Origin: Gelatoporia subvermispora B
Taxonomy: Eukaryota; Basidiomycota; Agaricomycetes; Polyporales; Gelatoporiaceae
Reading direction: 5' to 3'
NCBI GenBank assembly: GCA_000320605.2
Contig: KB445793.1
Location: forward strand, 2,314,803 to 2,378,802
Length of the DNA: 64,000 bases
The position numbers were made by a program, and so were the translations under genes. The notes under the pieces are model-generated. The model had not been told where the DNA came from, searched no databases, and saw only the letters and a program-made list of their open reading frames with translations. Below are positions 10,621 to 23,300 of this stretch, in pieces. Numbering within the stretch: position 1 is the first letter of the stretch; each line of letters starts with the position of its first letter.

Positions 10621-13341
10621 ACTCGGATTTTATCGAGACTTGTTTGAAGAGACCTGAGCGGCGACTCTCTCCATCGTGAGTTTTCTCCTGTCTTTAAATA
10701 GTGTTTGCGGCTCAGCCGCATGTCCCTTCTCTTCGAATATTAACCTAGTGATGTCCGTGCGCTCCATCTAATCTCCCTGTCATTGGTTTTTCTTCATTTG
10801 ACATCCTGCAGTCGTAATCTACTATACCATGACTGAGGCTCAGGGGAATCCGAACTGAAACTACAGTGAGCCGAGTTTGATGACATACCAACGATCCTCA
10901 TACGAGCAAATTCAACGTGATGGCCTGCAATTTACGTAGTGGAGTCCAGGAGCAAGGAACGGAATGCCACACTCGAGGTCTAGGATGGATCATTCGAGGA
11001 GAGTATAGTCGACCGTGTCTGACACCTCCTGAACTGATGGTCTGTCATACAGCATTTGTCTTCGGTGGAGACGCAAATATGACACCCCGAGTAACTTAGA
11101 CATCGTTAACAGCTGTGTACGTTCAGAGGTGCGCTTGTTCCGTTCTGTGAATGTGTCTTAAGAATTGAGATATCGATTATTGAACAGCCAGGTGTGAGAT
11201 GGGATAGATGAAAGTGTTAACCACATTCCAACGATTGATAACAGTGCATTAGGAGCAGAGCTCGGGAAGAGAAAAGAAGGGCGTGACGTTTGCGATCGGA
11301 ATGCCACCTTGGTGAAATTTTGCTCTCAAATTCATCCAGGGCTGGAGCCTCGAGATCTTGACGCAGTGATAGGTGAAGAGAGCACCGATGCAGGTACCAT
11401 TCCCGAAATCTGAGTTATGATCGGCCCATCCGGGTGGACATGGGAACGAAGGAGCACGCACCATGTACTACATTCGGACCAAACGCAAATGGTGTATTCG
11501 CCACAAAATCACCTGCCTTTCGTGCCCCTGGCACGAAAGATCTCATGGCGACTGCCAGTATTCAGATTTGAAGGGCTGAAGTGTCGTGATCCTCTCAGGG
11601 CCACTCGCCGCCTATCTTCGATAGTCGGCTCGTGGCCTCTGCGGTGATTTGCGATTCACGTTCCATCGTGCTCCGGCCCGTCGAAGAGGACTTAGCCCTC
11701 GCGACATAAGCAGTGGCACGAGTCTTGAGAGATCGGCGAGTTCCTAAGACATCCAGAGGAAGGCAGTGGATAGCATATAGGCATGCGTTCAGGCTCAGCT
11801 CCTGCGACAGAGGCGGAACTTCGCACATATACAGGCAGCAGAGGGTCAATGGAACATTTGGCCTAGACTCGATATCTGCCATTTCGAGCGCCACGACAAG
11901 CACGGAGGATCTTTCCGCATACAACCGAGTACGGACAATTGTAACGGGGCACTTTTAGTCCCACAGTTACAAAAAGACTACCTTTTTTGCTTGTGTTTGC
12001 CTACATCGTCCATTACAACAGGCGCTGCGGAGGTGACAACATTTTTCTCTTCTCAATAATTGCTCACTTCGTTCCCATGATATGAACATGCTTAGTTACA
12101 GTTACGTCAAAAGGCCCTCCGTGCAGACCTGGGAACGAAATTGAAAGAATGAGATAATAATACTGATGTGATAAGACCAAATTGTAAACCCTTTCATCCA
12201 TTCCGGGAGCATTCAATCTAGAAGGAGCGCATGGCACAGAAGAAAGAGAGACGAGGAGGTCACCGACGACGAGTGGTAAAGCACCCGTTCTTGTCCCGGC
12301 CGTCGTTTCTCTTATGTGTTCATCGAGGCTGTGTACTTCCGATCGGATGTCTCCCGGCTGAGATGTCTCAATCATCGTCATGTATCGTGTATCTAGCATT
12401 AAAGCCATACCCACTTCATTCTATGCATGCTGCTGTTTTGTGTAGGACATCGAACTCGGTGCAAGGTAGGACCACTGTTCATCATAGTGTTCTTTTTACG
12501 CACATTCCCACTACGACTAGTAGTGGGTCTCTCAGACCTAATTGTCCGCCCAAAACTAAGGATTTCTTGCACTGGTCACGTTTCGTTCCCACACTTACAT
12601 TTGTGCACGTGCAACTTTCGCACACTTTACTTGCGTTCTTACCACTCTTGTTTCACCCACGACACCCGCTCTGTTGGTGGTTTCCCCCCTTCTTCTCTCG
12701 CATCGTCCGCGGCGTTCGTTCTTTCCTAATGCGAGGTGAATAAATGCGTTGAGAAGATATAGCCATGGTCGTAGTGGGCCCTGCCGCGCTTGCGCGGCCC
12801 TGGTGAGGTTCGACAATGTTGTCAAGTCAAAATCGGAAGAAGTCACCTGATATCACCTGACATTCTCCGGTGCCATCGGAACCGATTGCCCGATACACAA
12901 AACATCCACATAACTTGCCAAAATCAACATATATGGCGAAAGGTAAGTGCCAAGAACATAAGAACGCATTAGATTTGAAAACTTGGCGTCTTATCAGACT
13001 ACATAATTATTAGAACGGGATTTTGCACTCCCAAGACCTGGATCACTGCGTTCCCAGGAGTTGTGGTGATATTGTGGAGACGCCAACAGCTCCAAGAGCA
13101 GCAGATCTTTGACGCTACCGGATATCTCTGCAAGTGGCCTTTGCCGCAGCTCATCATCTCAGCTCGTCGTGGCTAGAACCGTTGGTGTCCGTTGTGTAAT
13201 TTGCTCATTCGATCCATCACGAAACAAAGTGAGCTCGGAATCTCGAGTCATAGCAGTGTTCGTAAAACGTGAGGGTAATAATACAGGACATTACGCGGTA
13301 TCAGAGACATCAAGACATGACAAAAACTGTAGACATCGTAC
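10621..13341. other. Intergenic 10.6-13.3 kb
   Basis: This 2.7-kb stretch holds the second copy of the 307-bp repeat (12504-12810) and otherwise nothing I can assign. Short frames on both strands show no recognisable family. Confidence 0.45.
12504..12810 (-). repeat. Dispersed 307-bp repeat, copy 2
   Basis: This is the reverse-complement copy of 4830-5136, with the same 307-bp length and the same end sequences. Only scattered substitutions and small compensating indels separate the copies. The two lie about 7.4 kb apart in inverted orientation and bracket the ICMT/lysozyme/DUF6533 block. Confidence 0.85.
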
Positions 13342-15748
13342 TCAGACATTAGAGCCCTCGTGACTGCGCTTCTCCGCATCGACGTTGATGCTGCCTCTCG
13401 GCGAGGGCGATGAAGAACCTTCCTCGTCTTGTACCTCCTCGTCGCGACCTGCGCCCTCTTCGATGGCAGTCTTGTACTTCTCGAAGCGCGAACCATGGTT
13501 CCTGGAGTAGGAATGTCAGCGATTCATTTTCGCTCTCCGCGTGTTCAGGGAGTTCACGTACTCTGGTCCGATTATTGTGACGACGACGACAAAAGCAGCA
13601 ACGACCCCGATCAGGATACCTTGGACCTAAGGTTTTTGGCATGACGTCAGAGGAGTGTAAGAGTAGAAACATCCACGAAAGCCTCACCGTTGCATAATCG
13701 GGCACATTCATCAATTGTCCGTTCTGGAAGAGTGTAGTACGGAGGTTTTTACCACCAGCTATGCGAAAAGGATGTATCAGGGCACAACAGAATACAGATA
13801 CACCGAGAACACGCACTCGCTTCGATCTGGGCAGATGCAGAGGATACCATCTACCATGGCAGGAATTATCGGTATTAGGCAACTCCCCATGAGCCCATCT
13901 AAACACACGTACATTTCCGACCTGGTATGCAACGCCGGGGAATGTAGCACGGAAGGCCGGTGGGGACATCTCCGCGAGTTGGATCGGGATCTGGTGGCAA
14001 TAAGGTTCTGTCAGACAGTACCCCGCACGAGAACCGTCAAAGTGGCTTACAACTCCCCATGCACCCTGCACGCCAAACTGGATGCAGAATGCGCCAGCTG
14101 CAAGAGCGCTAAAGCTCGACGGAAGGATCCAGAGCGGAATGAAGGCTAGTGGGCGTCATAGATGTCAGCTGTAGCCGTACTACAACTTCGGGTAGAAGCT
14201 CACCTCCGATGAGCAAAACGAATATGCTAGACGATGTTCGGAGTCAGTATATGTGTATGTCGAAGTACTTGCAGGGTCCTCACACGATCGTCAACCGACG
14301 GCCGATGTATTGGCTGAGCCATCCTGCGATACCTCCGCCACTGTCAGAATATTATGTCAGTTACGTTCCTCGGCATTGTATCGCATATGTGTAGAAGAAC
14401 TCACGCAATTGCACCCTACATTAATCTGCGTCAGGCACAGCTGCGCGAAAACATAGTAGCGGGATCCACGTACGCAGTTACCAATAATAGTGGCAATGGT
14501 CGCATCGTGGCTGCTGAAGCCCTTCGAGTCTTGCAGGTATGTGGGATACAGGTCCTACAAGGTATCAGGCGGTCTGCCGCGTACGCACGGACCTTGACGT
14601 ACCTGGGAACCGTGCGACAGGAAATTGAAGCCTGGGAAGCGCGCGGATATGAGCACACAGCCTCGCGTATCGATATAGATAGCGCGCGTGCGCAGGGCAA
14701 CACGCACCAGTCATAAGCAGCACGGCATAGATGCAAAGGATCCAGTGCCGCTTGAGCATCTCAGCCGTCTCGTGTAGGAAGATCCGCGTCTTGTGCCCGG
14801 TGGACGTCTGCACGCCCGCTCGGCGTGCTGCCTTCACGCGGAGGAAGACTTGACTCTCGGGGAGAAGCGCACGAATGAACGCCGAGAGCGCAGAGATCCC
14901 TGCACCTGTCCAGAAAAGCGTGCGCCATGTGCTGGAAGTCTCGGGCACGAGCTTGAGGTTGATGACGGCTGCGATCAGGTAGCCGACGGCGTAACCTTGC
15001 TGGAGGACACCACTGGCGAGTCCACGAGTCTCGACAGGAAGATTCTCAAGAGCAGTGGAGGCCGCGAGACCCCACACACCGCCCATAGCGATACCGAAGA
15101 GCGAGCGCACTGCGAGGAATTGGGAGTAGGTTTGCACAAAGCCGGTTCCGAGCTCAAGGACCGCAACCATGAGCATGTTCGCGACAAGTGGCCATTTTCG
15201 GCCAAAACGGTCTGAGATAATGCCGAAAATTACCTGTGGAGTTGCGATATGGATTAGACAAATGTTGCACTGCTCAGAGTGATAGGCCACGTACAGCGCC
15301 AACCGAACGGAAGAGGAGCGTTAACGTGATGGCGGTCGTCTGTGTGAAGAGTCAGCATAATACTCGCAGCTGTCGCTTGATATTGCTCTGATAGCAAGGG
15401 CGCGGCCACAGTCATGTCCATGTGCCCCACTGTGCCCATAGAGCCGTGCTACAAAACTGGGATGCACGTACAATGTCGCTAGTACTTTTGCCAAACTGGG
15501 TCTGAAGACGGCTGACAACCAGAGACACACTGAAGAAATCGATAGCGTCGCAGGACCATGCTAGCCAGCTTCACGAGAGAACGATGAGCTCGATACGTGC
15601 GATGGAGGATATGCTCAGCTCACCCGCTCCAGAAGTGACCCCACTGTACCCAGGTCAACCCGGCAAGTGCTTCGAGAAGCGTCTTGCTATCCGCGCTCCG
15701 CTGTTGACGGCGTGGAACGAGATTGCGCAGAAAGAACGGGACGGGCAT
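13342..15748 (-). CDS. Jen1-type monocarboxylate/proton symporter (MFS, SHS family)
   Basis: Fifteen exons join in frame to 498 aa: 15748-15624, 15568-15472, 15339-15295, 15233-14708, 14631-14603, 14554-14474, 14415-14405, 14340-14284, 14226-14204, 14145-14051, 13990-13913, 13850-13817, 13758-13688, 13626-13562 and 13501-13342. The Jen signature NxxSHxSQDxxxT is present as NFLSHGSQDLYPT, assembled across two introns. Other landmarks are WSCDAIDFFSVSL in helix 1, the MFS loop SDRFGRKWP, and PIQLAEMSPPAFRATFPG late in the protein. Jen1 proteins import lactate, pyruvate and related acids with protons at the plasma membrane. The C-terminal tail is cytosolic and charged. Exon 7 is only 11 nt. A TATA element lies about 52 bp upstream of the ATG. 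Confidence 0.93.
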
Positions 15749-15799
15749 GGTAGAGTAGGATGGCAAAGAGAGCGAAGAGAGCTCATGGGCATCTCATGA

Positions 15800-15806
15800 C
15801 TATATA
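15800..15806 (-). promoter_or_regulatory. TATA box of the Jen1-type transporter, with a nearby CCAAT
   Basis: The minus strand reads CCAATCGCTATATAG just upstream of the start codon at 15748, a CCAAT motif followed by TATATAG. Confidence 0.5.
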
Positions 15807-16605
15807 GCGATTGGCCACCGCAGCCACCGGGCGCGTCGGGAAGTTCACCCGGCTTGTCGATGGGCGGTGGGAAGTGGGAGCTCCGCATTCTCTTGCGCGC
15901 GTACCTCGCTATCATTCTGATGCCCCCCGCTTCGAGAAGCCGGCCTCCCCGCATTACGCACTTTGCCTCCTTTTGGCCGCGCGCATCCATGCTCTCCATT
16001 GGAAGCCTTCCACGCCAAACAGAATCGAAGAGGAATGTTGCGATATTTTGGCGAAATTTGTGGTCGATGAAGGCGAAGACGCGCTTGTCGTCGCGCCGAC
16101 AGCCGGCGGCCTGCAAGATTAAGCGCCCCAGCCTACCCCGCACACGTGAGTGATGCTAGAGATCGAATCGAATATCCTTTTCCATCGCCAGCGGCGACAG
16201 GTGGCGGTCCATCGCAGCCAATCACAACGCCCCGCCCACAATGTGCAGGTCGGCCTATCGACCAGCCGCCGCGGCCGAACGCAAGCGAGCAAGTCCTAAT
16301 CAGTTCACCAAAACTCAGGATGGCTCCTGATTTTGCCACAACTCGAGCCACCCATGACTCGATATGAGTCGAATCCAGAAGACAGTAGCGGATGCGAGGT
16401 TACCAAGTTCCAGCCGAGGAGCATGAGCCGAATCTCATTGTGAGTATAAACAACACAGAGTCAGAGTGCGAAATGATGACGGCATTCGAGGAGGGCGGTA
16501 GGCCACATATCAATGCAACTGAACTGCAATTTACTTTTGACCTATATATCGCGTCTTCTTGCATCTGATTTAGATTGCCGAACCTGGAAAGGAGTCGTCG
16601 AACAG

Positions 16606-17307
16606 TGGATGACTTTCCGTAAGGATTTACAGCCCTAGCGCCCGCTCTAAACTGCCGAGCGGGCCTTCAAAGCATTTAGAACCGCGCGCGCCGTATCCGT
16701 AGTGCATTTGGTCCTAAATCTGATACTTCTCCGGATGCACACTACTCGATATCTCCCGGGTCAGTCTTAGACGACTTTTCTGCTGAAAGACGTTCAAATT
16801 GTATTCGACTTGGTGCACGAGGGTAATTGAGAAGATATTGATATATTTGGAAGTCACGAACAGTGATAGTAGCAGTATGAGATTGAGATATGTTGTCCGT
16901 GTTTCGACATTACCTCTTTTGAAGGGATGCCACAAAACAGCGACACGAAATTATAGCACACACGATGAGCTACGGGAAGATAGCCATTATGGTAGCAATT
17001 GAGTGCCTCAGAGGGGTGTTCACGCTCGAGTAGCTGCGGCAATTGCAGTTTGTGCAGCTGCAAAGAAAGTCACCATGTGGAATAACCTCCGAATTTGGTT
17101 GGAGCGTAGTGATTGCCGATCGGCTACGAGGTTTACAGCTCGATTTTGAACTAGGAAGAGGGGTCCCACCCCCTCGCTAGATTCTGCATCTACGACGCAC
17201 TCTCCCCATCAGCGGAGCTCGAAGTGCGGACGGCACCTCGGCCATCAGGTGAATCTGGGGATTTAGAGTCGCTGAGAGAGCTCCAAATCCTTACGGAAAG
17301 TCATCCA
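16606..17307. repeat. 702-bp segment with perfect 23-bp inverted ends
   Basis: TGGATGACTTTCCGTAAGG.. (16606-16628) is exactly reverse-complemented at 17285-17307. The interior carries no recognisable gene. I found no convincing target-site duplication next to the arms. A MITE-like element is the simplest reading; a regulatory palindrome pair is possible. Confidence 0.55.
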
Positions 17308-17477
17308 GTTCTGCGCGCTCACATGTGGTTCGGGATGGGGTTCGGTTACTTGGTCAGCATGGGATCGCCGCGTATATAAGATACGCGCTGGGTGCTGATA
17401 TACGCTGGTAGGAGCGTGCCCCCCAGCGAGTGAGTTCGAAACTCAGTTGAGCGATGTTGAGCGGAGAGGCCAGCCCA

Positions 17478-18409
17478 TTATGACATAGCGTAGGGCGAAT
17501 ACTTCCAGTAGCTACGAACAACCCTTCAGTCAACCAGACAATCCGGGAGCATGTTATTCTACTCACCCAGAATGCCGCCGAGCAAAGACATATGGGATGA
17601 ACACTTTCCGCAGGATCCATGGCAGTGGTGGTGCAGGGAAGGCACCCTTGAATTCGGGAGGAGTATGGCTATAGCATGGAAGTAAGTAACAGATGACATA
17701 CGCGGGGCCCACAACGTACCTCATCATGAAAGGAAGAACAGTGAACGGATCTGCATGGTTCTTTGAATACGCATCCAAGTCCTTGTTCACCTTTTGGATC
17801 TCCTTCTCGGTAAGGACCCTGAGATTCTCCGCCTTGACGTGCTCGAGCTCCTCATCGAGATGCTCGTACTACGAAAAGGAACATATTCAATACGATTGAT
17901 GATATCTCTAGGACAGAAGGCGTACCAGAGGGCCTTTCAGCCTCTCCATCATCTCTCTCAGCTCTGCCGGGTCGAACGCGGCGTGATCTGCTTTCGCACG
18001 CTGCAGAAAGGCCAAAATTTGATCGACTCCCCCGTGCACGACCTTGTGCTGTTCAATTTCGCGCGATACATCCAGCTTTGCACGCAGAAGCGGGAATACG
18101 ACCTGCTCTAAGGGTCCCAAAATATTAACCTATACAATCGCAATTGACGCTCACGTGACTCCATACCTTCGGTTTCGTGATGATGGTCAATACCTGCAGC
18201 CCATGTCTCACAGTACCCGATAAAGTTTGCAAGGTCGTCCTTCGGCGGGTTCTCGAGATGCATCATGATGCTGTCAAACCCATACTTGAATGTATTGTGT
18301 GCTTCGAGAAGAATGTCTCAGCTGCGGACATCTGGAAGTCGAGAAGGTACGTACCTCCCGCCATGTTGAATTGCATCACCTCGTAGGGATCTGTCGGGTT
18401 GGGCGGTCT
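17478..18409 (-). CDS. Hemerythrin-like HHE-domain protein (5' end unresolved)
   Basis: Six exons are supported on the minus strand: up to 18409-18355, then 18301-18167, 18107-17926, 17868-17720, 17668-17567 and 17511-17478. The read begins RPPNPTDPYEVMQFNMAGAH and contains ETWAAGIDHHHETEEQVVFP, QHKVVHGG and YEHLDEELEH. These supply the spaced His and Glu ligands of a hemerythrin diiron site. It ends SHTPPEFKGAFPAPPLPWIL.., then GYWKYSPYAMS and a stop, a tail typical of fungal hemerythrin-like proteins. Hemerythrin domains bind oxygen or metal in a non-heme diiron four-helix bundle; the role of fungal cytosolic members is unclear. The first exon is not certain. An ATG at 18470 can be joined by a 40-bp intron, but this is weak. 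Confidence 0.82.
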
Positions 18410-18499
18410 CTACTTCCTGTGTTTGATACTCGCCCGTCCTCTTGTACTGCCCGATCGCCGGACCATGCATCTCCCGCGACAGGGGCGCGTTTGATTGAT

Positions 18500-19900
18500 G
18501 GTCGATCTGAAGCACACTTCACTACGCACTGTAACGCCCACATGCCGCTCACGCTGCCCGGTGCGTGACCGGAAGAGGGCAGCATGAAAGAGATCGAAGA
18601 GGATCCAAAAACGTCGAGCGTGGCCCCTTCCGTGATCGTCAGGTTGCCGAGCCTCGCGATTGTCGTGTGCAGCCCGCCAGGGGCGGGTGTGGGCGGGCAC
18701 TCATCATGTATTGTGATGCAGATTCGCACAAGTCGATACGCCCTTGTGTGCTCAGTCAAGAGAACGGAAGACGGTGCCTTGGTACCTTTGCGGTAATTGA
18801 TCAGCAGGCTACCGTCGCCCCAGAGAACTAGCTTTTTCACGCGAACAAGACCGTCCAGCAATGATCCCTAAAGTGTGCGAGGTGGTACGTCCGTGAAACA
18901 CTCCTCCTAGTCGGGACTCGATCGTTGTACACGTCGAACAGCCCGTCCTGATGCGGACGATCCTACCTGATCGCGCGTATTCGCAACAGATGTCTTAGGA
19001 TTCGGGATGTACCGACAATCGCCAGCTTCGGTAGGCTTGGAACCGGAGCAGTGCTCGAGCTTGATCTGATAATGGCGGTATTATCGAGCAGCGATGTGCA
19101 TTCTTCGATGCTCGTGGGGGGGAGTGCGTTGGCATTGACAACCAAATAATCGACGTAGATCGGGCATCTTCGCAGGTGGATGTGAGATTACGCGGCTCTT
19201 TCTCGGGCTGGGAGGCTTCGAAAATCATTAAAATCCTCATCTGCACTCATGTTGTCGAAATTGACGCGTCCGAAGGGGGGCACCATCAACGAAGATATTG
19301 AATTTGTGCGGCACATCGGGAAATGGAAACAGGGGCCCGCAATCGACTACAGGAAATCCTACGATTGAGACTGATCGTTACAAATGAGATACTTACAGAC
19401 TGCAAGAAGCAATCGCAAGTTTACTGTCAGCTTAAGTGACCATCGACCCCGGTGCGACGGTTGCGCTCACAGTCTGCTTGAAGCGGCCTATCTTCCCATT
19501 GAGATTCAACCAGTGTCCCGCGCAAAGAATGCTCGGGATTTTATCGAACACCGCCGGACATGTCGTTGATCAAGTAGGGAGACTTTTCTGGGTTAAGATG
19601 CAACCTCAACGGTAGAACCGGCGGGATGCAAGCTGTACACATACCACTGTGATCTACTTGGGATCGTCGCTGGGTAGAATTCGATGAAATGTTGAACTTC
19701 TACCGTTCTTTGATGACAGCGCCGTTCAATTTTGGGGGCAGCAATCTGTTCGATGGGCCTGCTGGTCGAAAGACACAAAACACAGGTCGCTGCCGGTAAG
19801 TCTCTCGTAGTCCTATGTCTCCTTGTGTACTGGTAGAGCCAGATTTCAAGTCCACCTTTTGTTCAGCCGAGTGATTAAGTAGATCCTGGTGCATCGAGGA
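18500..19900 (-). pseudogene. Possible decayed gene, unassigned
   Basis: Short minus-strand fragments look protein-like but cannot be joined: LFPFPDVPHKFNIFVDGAP near 19290-19350, IIWLSMPTHS/VDYLVVNANALPP in overlapping frames near 19100-19170, and LGNLTITEGATLDVFGSSS near 18600-18660. The first two recall the repeated extracellular domain of single-pass fungal surface proteins. I could not build one continuous frame, so this is either a pseudogene or an unresolved gene. Low confidence. Confidence 0.22.
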
Positions 19901-20382
19901 TCCCGTGAGGCATAATTAGGTCTTGGATAATTCGCGGCGGCGTTCAAGAGAACCTCGACGTCCCAAAGGTTGGCCATCTGCTCACAACCTGGGTAATTAC
20001 GCCGAGTCGTTTTATCGGTTCAGTGGTGCAGCTCCTAAGACAGCCCGTTGTCACTACTCAGTGTGTTGTGCAACGTAGTGGGGACGGCTTGCAACCAGGA
20101 AAACAGTAGCCTCTGCTACAAAGAGACGATTCATATACAGCGACAATGTGTGTTCGAATCAGACGTGTAGCAACATGAAGCGCACAGGCGCTGCAATGCG
20201 TTGGGCTCTCGGTTTAAATGCCCTGAACGTAGGTGTAACATCGTAAAGAGGGCTGCTGCAGTTGCACTACTCGGCCACCGACAGTAAGAGTCGGCCTTTC
20301 GCAACTTCACGTTAGTTATCGTAATGAAAATAAGTCAAAGATACACCATGCTCCCAGAATCTGAAGTGAGACGATACTGGCG
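19901..20382. other. Intergenic 19.9-20.4 kb
   Basis: No gene or repeat is recognised between the decayed fragments and the 3' end of the Kre33-type gene. Confidence 0.45.
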
Positions 20383-23300
20383 CTACCGCTTAGCCTTCTT
20401 CATACTTCTCCGTGCCCCCTTCTTTTCCTTGCCTTCCTCTCGGGACTCCTCCGTTTTCCGCTTCTGCCCAGAAGCTGTAACAGTACTCTTCACACTGATG
20501 ACCGTCGACTTCCCCGACCCCTTGCCCCCCGCGATGTTTGCGACCTGCGCTTCCGCCATGCTCCAGTCCGCCGACGTGTCGTTGATCGCGTACCTAGTTC
20601 AGGGACGCCCTGGTCAGCAACGAACACGCGCACTACGCATAAAGCACTGGCGACAAGAATCCAAACTCACTTGCTCAAATCGAGCGAGTCAATCATCGCG
20701 CGCTGCTTCTCGCGGAGTGCGCTCGTCACCTCGTTGCCAGCCTCCGCGAGCTCCTCTTCGATGCTCGCTTGCACTGGCTTCCATTCCTGTGCGCCATCTG
20801 CGGCTCGCTGCGCGCTCGGCGGCTGCTCGGGGATCCCCGCACTGATCGCCTCCTTCTGGACGTCCGTGAGACGCTTGCTGACCTTCTTGATGACCTTGAC
20901 GAACAGCGCGAGCACCTGCGCAACAGCAAGCGATAGTTCAGCCTCGACCTCCTCGACGGTCTTCCGCTGGAGGCCCAGCGCGAGCAGGATGGAGCTCTGC
21001 ACCGCGCTGAGGTGCACCTCCTCGCCGAGCCGCTTCTCGAAGTAAAGCGAAGCGACAGTAGGAAGCAGATCCATGATCACGTGGTAGTCAAGCATGTTAT
21101 TCGAGTAAGACTCCAGCCGTTTGAGATCAAATGCTGAAATCATCATGGACAACTCCGAGGATGCAAGGTCTGGAAGTGCTACATGAATGTCGGCCACCAT
21201 TGACAGAGATAAAACACTCACCTTTGGTCTGGTTGTTGCCCAGCATCTTCACGCCAGCATTCGCAGCCTCAAGAACACTTAGCCCCATCACGCTGCTGAA
21301 CTCACGGAACTTGAAGGAGAGCAGCGACAGGAACCGCCGGCGGAAGTCTGTGTCACAAGTATCAATAAACCTTTCGATACAAAGATCCGATCCCACAAGT
21401 TACCTTTCGCAAACTCCCCGAGCCACTCGAGCTCGCTTTCCACAGACGAGTTCAGCCCACGCACCATGACGCAAGTATGCTCGCCGGTGAGCTCGCTCGT
21501 GGTCTGACGGATGTAGAGAGGGATATAGCCTGCCCGCTTCCAGAACCTCAGGAGCTGTGGAGTGAGGCCATACGAGACACCGAGGTAATCGAGCGTCTCT
21601 GGCTTCCGCTCCGTGAGGCGCTGGAGCAGTGGTGGCATGGCTGTTGCAGAGCGGATGGTGGGGAGATCGGTGAGAAGGGATGTCGACTGCATGATGATCA
21701 GATTCTATACATATAGACGGAATGAAGAGCAAACTGTAGACTCGTACCTCATCGACGGCGGCGGGGTTCGGATATGATTGCTCGCTTGAGGGCGCCTCGT
21801 CCACATTGAAGTATTCTCCGCTGTAGTACGAATTGAGGGCTTGCAAAGCACGGGCCCCATAACCCATCTAACAGAAACGTTAGCCGGATTCCTGTATGAA
21901 CGGATACCCAAACGTACGTTCGCATAGTCCGGATGCGTCGCTATGCGGACGATCCGTGCACCCGAGAGCAGTGCGAATTTGCTCTCCTGGAATTGCTGCG
22001 AAAGGAGCCAGGGGATCATATCGCCGCCTGCACGGTACCCGCGACTCAGCCCTTCTAAGATCGACTGCTTGCTTATGTTTCCCTCGAGCGCAACCTGCAG
22101 CACGACAAGCGGCTCCGGGAGTGTGCTCTCGTCATCTTTGATCGGGGGGAGGAGTACAAACAGGTGGTGTGCGGGCGCATCAGATAGTAGCTGGAGGTCG
22201 TTTGGCTGGTTCTTGTAATGGCTCGCAACGTACAATGCCATCATGCGCTGGAGGAAGACCTCGCTCGCGGGGTGGTAGCTAAACAGGGTATCGCGAGAGA
22301 CATAGAAGAGCTCGCACTGCGACGGGTGCGGGCAACTCTGGATGCTCGTGCGGGGAAGGACCGTCGCGTCGAGGCACAGCAGGGCGTTGAGCCACTTCTC
22401 GACCTTGTCTCCCGCGCCGTATCGAATTGGTGTCTCGAGTTTGATCTCGCGTAGCGTGCGCGCCTTGGGCGGGGCCTTCGCCAAAGATTTTTTAGAAGAT
22501 GAGGACGCCGCAGCATCATCAGCCGGCGCGGCATCTTTTGTAAGGGAAGGGCGCGTACTCTCGCGGAGCTGCTGGATGAGCTTGAGGGAGAGCGAGCGGC
22601 CGGTGCCTTCGTAGCCGTTGATGGTGGAGGCCATGAAGACGAGGTAGGGGCCCATGAGGTTACGGACGAGAGGAAGAGGGATCGCCGCGGCTTCATCGAT
22701 GATGACGAGCTCCGCCTGGCCGAGGACGTGTGCATCTTGTGGTTGGATGTACTACATGCGCAATGAGAAACTCGGTATCAATGGAAAAAAATCCAATCGA
22801 CGCACCTGTATTGTTTGCCGGTGCTGTCTGAAAACGTTGACGCGCACGATAGCCTTGTTGAATTCGGGATTAGTGCTCTGCGCAATGTCGTAGTCCAGAT
22901 GTTCCTCGTAGCCCAGCGCATCCAAACCCTTGAAGATGAACTCGAACAGTGTCTTCAAGTTTTCCGGACTGGGACTTGTCACGAAAATATTGGAGTACCC
23001 ATGTGCCAGTGCAGCAGCGATCGCCAGACCGAGAGCAGCGGACTTTCCTCGACCACGCGAAGCCGTCAGAGTGACGGTCGACGAGAGCGTCTTCTCCGCA
23101 ATCGCGTCGACGAACGTCAGGATGGCCTGTGCCTGGTCTATTGTCTTTGCGAGTTTGACGAGCTCGCCGACGGGTTTGGTGTCTGCCAGGCTCTCCTTGA
23201 GATCCTTCAATTCGGACTCCGCCTTGCCCTTGCCGCGGTCTTCTTCAATCGGCTTGATGTCCTTGCCGCGGGAGATTGGCAGAACGTTCAGCTCATCGTC

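Noticed and set aside
17400..17470. tRNA-like TTCGAA contexts and similar B-box-like words elsewhere (20155, 30690)
   Set aside because: No cloverleaf with acceptor stem or anticodon arm could be built around them.
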